Under the pieces are notes generated by a model. The model searched no databases and had not been told where the DNA came from. It saw nothing but the letters and a program-made list of their open reading frames with translations. Below are positions 6,693 through 12,584 of a stretch of 12,584 nt of DNA, one piece after another. The translations under genes were made by a program, and so were the position numbers. Each line of letters begins with the position of its first letter. Position 1 is the first letter of the stretch. Origin of the DNA: Saliniplasma sp046497075 (lineage in GTDB: Archaea > Thermoplasmatota > Thermoplasmata > Halarchaeoplasmatales > Halarchaeoplasmataceae); NCBI GenBank assembly GCA_046497075.1, contig JAWOGF010000065.1, positions 1 through 12,584 of the forward strand, given 5' to 3'.

Positions 6693-7294
6693 CCAGAACA
6701 AATCTGGAGATAGTCGGTGTGGGCGGACAGGGCATATTACTTTCCTCACAGGTGTTGGGAAAAGCAGCTTTAGAGAGAGATATGGACGTCTATATGAGCG
6801 AAGTACACGGTATGGCTCAGAGAGGTGGGGTAGTATGGACGACCGTCAAAATAGGTGATAAGGTATACAGCCCGCTCATAGGAAGTGGAGAGGCCGATGC
6901 AGTACTGAGTTTCGAGCCAATAGAGGCGTATCGTGCACTGGAAAAGGCCTCGAAAGATACGTGGATTGTAACAAATATCTCACCCATAGTTCCGTTCACA
7001 GTGAGTGTTGGAGATGGAGAATATCCTGAAGTGGAAGAGATGTTCGCATCACTAGAAGAAAAAACAGATAGACTGCTGAAGATAGATGCCGAGAAACTTG
7101 CTAAAGAAGCTGGTGCAGCTATAACCCAGAACATAGTCATGATCGGAGCTTTAACGGCCACTGACGTACTACCTGTGAGTAAAGAGGAAATTATAGAGTC
7201 CATAGAAAAACAGGTACCTGAGAAATTCATAGAGATCAACAAAAAGGCCTTCGAACTTGGATACGGGGAAGCTAAACGGCAGATGAACGGATAA
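6689..7294 (+). CDS. iorB: Indolepyruvate:ferredoxin oxidoreductase, beta subunit
   Basis: The 201-residue small subunit has the gamma-type fold shared with PorG. The glycine-rich GVGGQG (10-15) and the block EVHGMAQRGG mark it as IorB. It completes the heterodimeric or heterotetrameric IOR with the preceding gene. Start ATG 6689 overlaps the TGA of iorA in the four bases ATGA, and AAAGGAGTG at 6673-6681 is a good binding site seven bases upstream. It is the last gene of the six-gene por-ior unit and is followed by a T-rich terminator. Length and motifs are complete. Confidence 0.94.
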   Translation: MTRTNLEIVGVGGQGILLSSQVLGKAALERDMDVYMSEVHGMAQRGGVVWTTVKIGDKVYSPLIGSGEADAVLSFEPIEAYRALEKASKDTWIVTNISPIVPFTVSVGDGEYPEVEEMFASLEEKTDRLLKIDAEKLAKEAGAAITQNIVMIGALTATDVLPVSKEEIIESIEKQVPEKFIEINKKAFELGYGEAKRQMNG

Positions 7295-7300
7295 AAACCA

Positions 7301-7333
7301 TTACTTTCTTTAATCTTTATTTTGAACTATTTT
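7301..7333 (+). terminator. T-rich archaeal-type terminator of the por-ior operon
   Basis: Beginning seven bases after the iorB stop, the plus strand carries repeated T runs (CTTTC, CTTTAATCTTT, TATTTTG, CTATTTTA). Archaeal transcription typically ends at such oligo-T tracts without needing a hairpin. The position, before the next promoter, supports the call. Confidence 0.55.
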
Positions 7334-7338
7334 ACAAA

Positions 7339-7348
7339 AGATATAATT
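7339..7348 (+). promoter_or_regulatory. TATA box for the LOG-like gene
   Basis: AGATATAATT lies centred about 41 bases before ATG 7385. Initiation near 7370 would leave a leader of about 15 bases that contains the AGAGGGT binding site. The gene therefore probably has its own promoter after the por-ior terminator. Confidence 0.45.
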
Positions 7349-7370
7349 ACAAAAGAGATAAATCATCGAA

Positions 7371-7377
7371 AGAGGGT
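7371..7377 (+). promoter_or_regulatory. Ribosome binding site deciding the LOG-like start
   Basis: AGAGGGT lies seven bases before ATG 7385 and ten before ATG 7388. It argues against the upstream in-frame TTG at 7322, which sits inside the terminator and promoter region. Confidence 0.55.
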
Positions 7378-7384
7378 ATGTGAC

Positions 7385-7861
7385 ATGATGTATGTAAGTG
7401 TGATCGGTGGAGACATAGGTAGTTGTACAGAAAGGGACTGTGAACGAGCTGAGAAACTAGGTAAAGGCATCGCAGAACTGGATATGGTTTTAGTCTGCGG
7501 CGGTAGAGGGGGTGTCATGGAATACGCCTGCAGAGGAGCTAAATCCGCCGGTGGAACTACTATCGGTATACTCCCATCTGGAGATCGAAAGGAGGGTAAT
7601 GAATATTTAGATCACGCTATCGTAACTAAACTCGGTATGCTCAGGAATAGTCTTGTAGTGCTAAACGGTGACATAGTAGTTGCAGTCGACGGAGGGTATG
7701 GAACTCTATCAGAGATCTCTATGGCCAATAAATACGGTAAAAGGATACTGGGTATTGGATCGTGGGATGTCGATGCCGTGGAGGGATGTTCCTCAGTAGA
7801 AGAAGTCCTAGAGAAGTTAAAAATAGAAATGAAGTCTGAAGAGAACACCAAAAGTTTATAA
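7385..7861 (+). CDS. TIGR00725/LOG-like Rossmann-fold nucleotide-binding protein
   Basis: Starting at ATG 7385 gives 158 residues (the adjacent ATG 7388 would give 157), close to the usual size of TIGR00725 proteins. It starts with a beta strand and VIGGDIG (6-12), then CGGRGGVME (38-46) and DGGYGTLSE (102-110). The last is a variant of the PGGxGTxxE phosphate-binding motif of the LOG/lysine-decarboxylase-like fold, with R87 preceding it. Pro is replaced by Asp, as in members closer to molybdenum-cofactor-carrier and DprA-like (SLOG) proteins than to cytokinin-type phosphoribohydrolases. It probably binds a nucleotide or nucleotide-derived cofactor; the ligand and any reaction are unknown. 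It has its own promoter, lies 90 bases after iorB, and its stop codon falls within the lonB TATA box. Confidence 0.85.
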   Translation: MMYVSVIGGDIGSCTERDCERAEKLGKGIAELDMVLVCGGRGGVMEYACRGAKSAGGTTIGILPSGDRKEGNEYLDHAIVTKLGMLRNSLVVLNGDIVVAVDGGYGTLSEISMANKYGKRILGIGSWDVDAVEGCSSVEEVLEKLKIEMKSEENTKSL

Positions 7862-7864
7862 ATA
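7855..7864 (+). promoter_or_regulatory. TATA box of lonB
   Basis: TTTATAAATA is a near-ideal archaeal TATA box, preceded by the purine-rich AAAAG that could serve as a BRE. It is centred about 42 bases before ATG 7902, so initiation near 7886 would leave a short leader containing GGTG at 7892-7895. It overlaps the stop codon (7859-7861) of the preceding gene. Confidence 0.7.
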
Positions 7865-7901
7865 TGAGCGCTACATGAAATTAACCCTGCCGGTGTAACT
7901 A

Positions 7902-9953
7902 ATGAGTGATGTATCTAAAAAAGAAAAGGAAACTGAAGAAAATTCTTCAGGAAACAGCGAAGTAGAAGTGCCTCCTGTGGACCAATGGATCAGAGACATC
8001 GATGTGAACACTACGAGAGATGTAGAAGTTCCAGAGATGTTGGCTGACCAGGTGATCGGCCAGGATGAAGCTGTAAGCGTCGTAAAGAAGGCTGCTAAAC
8101 AACACAGACACGTCATGCTGATCGGCCCTCCAGGTACGGGTAAATCCATGATCGCTAAATCCATGACGGATTACCTTTCATCTGAGGAGCTAGAAGATAT
8201 CTTATGTTTGCCCAGTGAGAAGGACAAGAACAATCCAAAGATCAGAAAAGTACCGGCGGGTAAAGGAAGGGATATAGTCGATAGTCATCGAGCGAAGGCT
8301 CAGACAAAATCGCAAAAGAAGAATCAGGCGATGATCCTGATCTTAGCATTGATCGTCGGTGCGGGTATAATGCTTTCGATAATTACCCGCGAGTTCATGA
8401 TCGTATTTTTCGCCATACTCGCCGCAGCTATGCTCATGATAGCTATGAGAGCTAATCCAAGAGCTATGGGCGGTGACGGTGAAGAGAATATACCTAAATT
8501 ACTGACTGAACACAAACCTGGGGAGAAACCTCCCTTCATAGATGCGACAGGAGCTCAGGCTGGTGCACTGCTTGGAGATGTGAAGCACGATCCTTTCCAG
8601 AGCGGTGGATTAGAAACTCCAGCACACCAAAGAGTAGAGGTCGGGGCCATACATGACGCTCACAAAGGAGTGCTTTTCATAGATGAAATCAACATGCTCA
8701 ATATGGGATCACAGCAGAAACTCTTAACCGCTATGCAGGAAAGAAAATTCCCCATAACTGGTCAGAGTGAGAGGAGTAGCGGTGCGATGGTTCACAGCGA
8801 ACCGGTGCCTACCGATTTTATTCTTGTTGCAGCCGGTAATCTCGATTCGATATATGGGGCTAGAGATGAAGATGGAAGGGCATATGGTGGTATGCATCCC
8901 GCACTCAGATCTCGTATCCGAGGATATGGTTATGAAGTGTACGTAAACGATACCATGGACGATACTCACGAGAATAGATTGGATCTTATACGATTCATCG
9001 CTCAGGAGATAGAGAAAGACGAAAGAAAAATCCCTCATTTTAATAAAGGTGCTATAACAGAAGTTCTCCGAGAGGCTCAGAGGAGAGCTAACAAGAGAGG
9101 AGAATTGACTTTGAGATTGAGAGAACTCGGAGGTTTAGTAAGAGTGGCCGGTGATCTCGCAGTCGAAAAAGGTCACAGTCTGGTAACTCCTGAAGACGTC
9201 GTGAAGGCAAAGAGGAGTGCTAGGTCACTGGAGCAGCAGGTCGCTGATAAGTATATCAAGAAAAGAAAAGAGTACAGCACCTATGAGACCGAAGGCGAGA
9301 GCGTCGGGATAGTTAACGGTTTAGCAGCTATGGGAGGAGACCACAGTGGGATGTCGGAATACTCCGGTATCGTCCTACCGATAGCTTCTGAAGTTACACC
9401 CGCACATTCAAAAGAAGAAGGGCGGGTGGTAGCCACTGGTAAACTGGGAAAGATCGCAAAAGAAGCTGTACAGAACGTTTCTGCCTTGATCAAGAAATAT
9501 ACTGGAGAAGATATCTCGAAGTATGACGTACATATCCAGTTCATCGGTACCCAAGAAGGTGTAGAAGGAGATTCAGCATCTATATCCGTGGCAACAGCGG
9601 TCATATCCGCATTGGAAAATATCCCGATCGATCAAAAAACAGCTATGACCGGTTCCCTGAGTGTGAGAGGACAGGTATTACCGGTTGGAGCAGTTACAGC
9701 TAAGATCGAAGCAGCAGCCGAAAGCGGGATGAAAAGAATATTGATACCAAAATCCAATCTTAAAGATGTGGTTTTGGAAGACCGATACAAAGACAAGATC
9801 GAGATCATACCAGTGGATAACCTTGGAGAAGTTTTAGAAAACGCACTGGTCGGCGAAGAAAAGAAGGAAAAATTGCTTGACAAATTGGCCAAACTTCTAG
9901 AGATCAAGAGTATCCCGATCCCAGCGCCCGAACATCAACCGACGCCCCAATAA
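7902..9953 (+). CDS. lonB: Archaeal LonB, membrane-anchored ATP-dependent protease
   Basis: The 683-residue protein has the archaeal LonB layout and lacks the LonA N-terminal domain. Residues 1-40 are polar and charged. The AAA+ domain has Walker A GPPGTGKS (75-82) and Walker B VLFIDEI (257-263). Two adjacent membrane segments (about 143-160 and 165-182) are inserted between them, after a Lys-rich stretch that suits a cytoplasmic side. The C-terminal Lon protease domain (about 465-650) contains the Ser-Lys dyad S558 (in EGDSAS) and K601 (in VTAKIEAA). Their 43-residue separation equals that known for characterised archaeal LonB. It hydrolyses ATP to degrade damaged and membrane proteins at the inner face of the membrane. 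GGTG at 7892-7895 serves ATG 7902. The short Pro-rich C-terminal tail (671-683) is a small extension. The Lhr-type helicase gene follows after 10 bases. Confidence 0.97.
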   Translation: MSDVSKKEKETEENSSGNSEVEVPPVDQWIRDIDVNTTRDVEVPEMLADQVIGQDEAVSVVKKAAKQHRHVMLIGPPGTGKSMIAKSMTDYLSSEELEDILCLPSEKDKNNPKIRKVPAGKGRDIVDSHRAKAQTKSQKKNQAMILILALIVGAGIMLSIITREFMIVFFAILAAAMLMIAMRANPRAMGGDGEENIPKLLTEHKPGEKPPFIDATGAQAGALLGDVKHDPFQSGGLETPAHQRVEVGAIHDAHKGVLFIDEINMLNMGSQQKLLTAMQERKFPITGQSERSSGAMVHSEPVPTDFILVAAGNLDSIYGARDEDGRAYGGMHPALRSRIRGYGYEVYVNDTMDDTHENRLDLIRFIAQEIEKDERKIPHFNKGAITEVLREAQRRANKRGELTLRLRELGGLVRVAGDLAVEKGHSLVTPEDVVKAKRSARSLEQQVADKYIKKRKEYSTYETEGESVGIVNGLAAMGGDHSGMSEYSGIVLPIASEVTPAHSKEEGRVVATGKLGKIAKEAVQNVSALIKKYTGEDISKYDVHIQFIGTQEGVEGDSASISVATAVISALENIPIDQKTAMTGSLSVRGQVLPVGAVTAKIEAAAESGMKRILIPKSNLKDVVLEDRYKDKIEIIPVDNLGEVLENALVGEEKKEKLLDKLAKLLEIKSIPIPAPEHQPTPQ

Positions 9954-9960
9954 GGTGGTG
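9954..9960 (+). promoter_or_regulatory. Ribosome binding site deciding the helicase start
   Basis: GGTGGTG directly follows the lonB stop codon. The first GGTGG sits at the right distance (five bases) from TTG 9964. It overlaps the alternative in-frame GTG at 9958, which would then have no usable binding site. Confidence 0.5.
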
Positions 9961-9963
9961 TTA

Positions 9964-12584
9964 TTGGGATCTTTTGACCTATTATCTGAAGATATCCTAC
10001 AGGTCCTTTATGAACTAAAAATAGTTGATGAAACAAAACCTCAGGAAGCTGCTATACCCCCGATCATAAAGGGGAATAATACACTTTTGATAGCCCCGAC
10101 CGGCATCGGTAAAACCGAGGCGGCACTCCTACCTATTCTAAACAATATTTTAGAAAGGCAAGAGAGGGATGGATTCAAGCTGCTTTACATAACACCTCTA
10201 AAAGCCCTCAACAGAGACATGGTGAGCAGGATCGAAGAGTTCTCGGAGCGATTAAATTTTTCCGTGAGTGTCAGGCACGGTGATACATCAAGGAAGGAAA
10301 GAAGAAAACAATCTAAGAATCCCCCTGACGTTCTGATAACAACTCCTGAGACCCTGCAGATAATGTTCACGGGCAAGCACCTCCGAAACGGATTGAAGAA
10401 CGTAGAGTACGTAGTTGTGGATGAACTGAACGAACTAGCAGTAGATGAAAGGGGCAGTCAATTATCCCTAGCACTTGAAAGACTTGAAAAACTAACCGAA
10501 AAAGATTTCCAGCGGGTGGGTCTGTCTGCAACAGTAGGCAGTCCAGAAAGGGTGAAGCGCTTTCTAGCTGGAGGCGGAAGGGAAGCGGAGATCATAGAGA
10601 TAACCGGTGACCATGAACTCGAGGTTGCAGTTGAAAAGCCTTGTGTGGGTGATGAAGAGGAAAAGTTAGCGGAGGTCATGAAGACCGATGTCGAAAATGC
10701 CGCTACCATCAAACGGTGTAAGGAATTGATCGACGAGCATGAGAGTACTTTGATATTTGTTAATACTAGAGATGCTGCTGAATCGATAGCTTCTAGTTTC
10801 AAACTTTGGTTAGAAGATTATCCTATAGGCGTTCACCACGGTTCCCTTTCAAAAGAGTCTCGTATCGAGGTGGAAGAACGGTTCAAAACAGGCGATCTAA
10901 AAGCTCTCGTATGTACATCTTCTATGGAACTCGGAATCGACTTGGGAGAAACGGATTTTGTTATACAATATCAATCGCCAAGACAGGTGACACGTTACGT
11001 ACAAAGAGTGGGAAGATCTGGCCATCGGATCGGTCGGGTCTCAAAGGGTAAGATAGTAACTACTTCCATGGACGATATCGCAGAGGCTGCGGTGATATCT
11101 AAAAGGTCTTTAGAAAGAGATCTAGAACTTACGGATATCCCTGAAAAACCTATGAGTGTACTGGCTAACCAGATCATCTCATCAGTACACTCGGATAAAA
11201 AAATAGATAGTGATGGATTCTATAATGTCGTAAAAAAGGCATATCCATTTAGAGATCTGACTATAGAGGAGTACGAGGAACTTCTAGAACAGTTGGCGGA
11301 GATACGAGTGATCTGGAAAGATGAAGGCAAGATAGGGAAGAGAAGGGCATCTCTAACTTACTTTTACGATAACATATCCATGATACCCGATGAGAAGACG
11401 TTCTTGATGAAAAATATGGCATCCGATTCCATAATCGGAACACTAGATGAGAGTTTCGTTGCCAGTAAAGGTGAGATAGGAGGGGTGATAACTCTGCAGG
11501 GTAAGGCATGGAGGATTATAGATATCGAGGACGAAGAAGTTCTTGTTAATCCGGTAAAGGATTTGGGGAAGATACCAGATTGGAGCGGTGAAGATATCCC
11601 GGTCCCTTTCGAGGTAGCACAGGAGGTCGGTGAGTTAAGAGGGATCGGATGGGATGGAAAGTTTAAGGATTACCCAGTAGAGGAAGAAACCAAAAGTGAA
11701 TTCGAGGACTTCCTACTGTCTCAGAATGAGCATCCAATGCCTACCGATGACAAAGTTGTTGTAGAGATAGGTAAAGAAACAGTCGTTGTGAATTCCTGCT
11801 TTGGAACACTGATCAACCAAACTTTTGGACGTCTATTCGCATCATTGATATCAGCCAGATTAGGTGAGAGTGTAGGACTTCAGATAGATCCTTATAGGAT
11901 CATGATGCGGTTACCTCGTAGAGTGTTTCCTTCTAAAATCGAATCTGTTTTCAAAGACACTGACCCTGAAACATTAGAAGAACTGCTGGAGAAGTCGATC
12001 ACGCATTCGTCTTTCTTCAGGTGGAAGTTCCTACATGTTGCTAAAAAATTTGGAGCGGTCAAGAAAGATGTCGATTACAGGAAGATCAATATCGATAGAC
12101 TCATAGATGCATTCAAGGATACTCCTCTTTACAGGGAGGCTGTAAAAAAGACCCTTCGTGACAATATGGATATCGAAAGGACCAAGAGTTTACTCGAAAA
12201 GATTCAAACCGGTGAGATAGAACTTGTCGTATCTCAGTCGGGCATATCTCCATTGGGAGAAGCCGGACTGGAGAAACATAAAGAGTTCCTAAGTCCAGAT
12301 AGGGTCAGTCATGCAGTTTTGATGGCCCTCAAAGAGAGATTAGAATCTGAGATGGTGGTGATGAAGTGCCTGCGCTGTGGAACAAGACGTCGGAAAAGGA
12401 TCAAAGATATTGGAAAACCAAAATGTCCCTCCTGTGGTTCCGCCATGTTGGTACCTTTAAGGTCCTACGATGATCCCGATATTATCGATAAGGATAAAAA
12501 TGAGCTCTCCGAGGAAGAGAAGAAAAAGTTGAAGGAATACTATAAACTAGCCGAGCTAGCCCGAGTCTATAAAAAAAGAGCCGC
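9964..12584 (+). CDS. Lhr-type superfamily 2 helicase with C-terminal zinc ribbon (runs off the window)
   Basis: This frame is open from TTG 9964 (alternative GTG 9958) to the last base, 873 codons with no stop, so the 3' end is missing. RecA-like domain 1 has Walker A APTGIGKT (44-51), ITPLKAL (76-82), TTPE (126-129), motif II DELN (153-156) and motif III SAT (188-190). RecA domain 2 has motif IV FVNTRDAA (about 266-273), HHGSLSKESR, and motif VI QRVGRSGHR (347-355). This arginine-finger form and the following long Lhr-core region mark the Lhr family rather than Hel308 or RecQ. Near the C-terminus two pairs, C802/C805 and C821/C824, form a zinc ribbon. Lhr proteins unwind RNA:DNA hybrids or DNA and act in repair or RNA metabolism. 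Motif II has Asn where DExH enzymes have His. The gene is 10 bases after lonB and likely co-transcribed. The visible length is already near full size for the family. Confidence 0.93.
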   Translation, partial: MGSFDLLSEDILQVLYELKIVDETKPQEAAIPPIIKGNNTLLIAPTGIGKTEAALLPILNNILERQERDGFKLLYITPLKALNRDMVSRIEEFSERLNFSVSVRHGDTSRKERRKQSKNPPDVLITTPETLQIMFTGKHLRNGLKNVEYVVVDELNELAVDERGSQLSLALERLEKLTEKDFQRVGLSATVGSPERVKRFLAGGGREAEIIEITGDHELEVAVEKPCVGDEEEKLAEVMKTDVENAATIKRCKELIDEHESTLIFVNTRDAAESIASSFKLWLEDYPIGVHHGSLSKESRIEVEERFKTGDLKALVCTSSMELGIDLGETDFVIQYQSPRQVTRYVQRVGRSGHRIGRVSKGKIVTTSMDDIAEAAVISKRSLERDLELTDIPEKPMSVLANQIISSVHSDKKIDSDGFYNVVKKAYPFRDLTIEEYEELLEQLAEIRVIWKDEGKIGKRRASLTYFYDNISMIPDEKTFLMKNMASDSIIGTLDESFVASKGEIGGVITLQGKAWRIIDIEDEEVLVNPVKDLGKIPDWSGEDIPVPFEVAQEVGELRGIGWDGKFKDYPVEEETKSEFEDFLLSQNEHPMPTDDKVVVEIGKETVVVNSCFGTLINQTFGRLFASLISARLGESVGLQIDPYRIMMRLPRRVFPSKIESVFKDTDPETLEELLEKSITHSSFFRWKFLHVAKKFGAVKKDVDYRKINIDRLIDAFKDTPLYREAVKKTLRDNMDIERTKSLLEKIQTGEIELVVSQSGISPLGEAGLEKHKEFLSPDRVSHAVLMALKERLESEMVVMKCLRCGTRRRKRIKDIGKPKCPSCGSAMLVPLRSYDDPDIIDKDKNELSEEEKKKLKEYYKLAELARVYKKRA

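Noticed and set aside
6523..6858. Plus-strand ORF spanning the iorA/iorB junction
   Set aside because: It overlaps two strongly supported genes in another frame, and its translation has no domain character; it is a frame shadow.
9281..9604. 107-codon minus-strand ORF inside lonB
   Set aside because: It is antisense to the conserved Lon protease domain. The Ser/Thr/Pro-rich product is what reverse reading of such codons gives.

Overview
The window reads as a piece of an archaeal chromosome. The evidence is a membrane-anchored LonB-type Lon protease, a four-subunit (gamma-delta-alpha-beta) pyruvate:ferredoxin oxidoreductase beside a two-subunit indolepyruvate:ferredoxin oxidoreductase, an Lhr-family helicase with a C-terminal zinc ribbon, TATA boxes about 25-40 bases upstream of start codons, and GGAGG/GGTG ribosome binding sites. 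Heavy use of AGA/AGG and ATA codons also fits. The gene set suggests a euryarchaeal-type, ferredoxin-based, peptide- or amino-acid-using anaerobe, perhaps Thermoplasmatota-like. The sequence alone does not fix the lineage.

Layout: (1) 1-75, an AT-rich end with a small inverted repeat. (2) 76-1371, minus strand: a secreted, C-terminally anchored Asp-box (BNR) beta-propeller protein with a leaderless-type promoter. (3) 1372-1853: a divergent intergenic region with TATA-like sites for both directions, an 18-codon mini-ORF and a doubtful 69-aa small ORF. (4) 1869-7294, plus strand: six tightly packed genes porG-porD-porA-porB-iorA-iorB. Most junctions overlap or nearly touch, and a T-rich terminator follows. 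(5) 7385-7861: a TIGR00725/LOG-like Rossmann nucleotide-binding protein. (6) 7902-9953: lonB with its own strong TATA box, which overlaps the end of the preceding gene. (7) 9964 to the window end: an Lhr-type helicase, 10 bases after lonB and probably co-transcribed with it. It is still open at base 12584.

How the genes work together: the por genes oxidatively decarboxylate pyruvate and the ior genes do the same for aryl pyruvates from aromatic amino acids. Both make acyl-CoA and reduced ferredoxin, so this one operon joins sugar/alanine and aromatic amino-acid catabolism to a shared electron pool. LonB (membrane-protein quality control) and the Lhr helicase (nucleic-acid maintenance) form a second, housekeeping unit.

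No mobile element, CRISPR array, tRNA or rRNA was recognised. No clearly new system is evident. The best leads are the surface propeller with its PGF-CTERM-like tail, the small-ORF pair in the divergent intergenic region, and the Asn in place of the usual His in motif II of the helicase.
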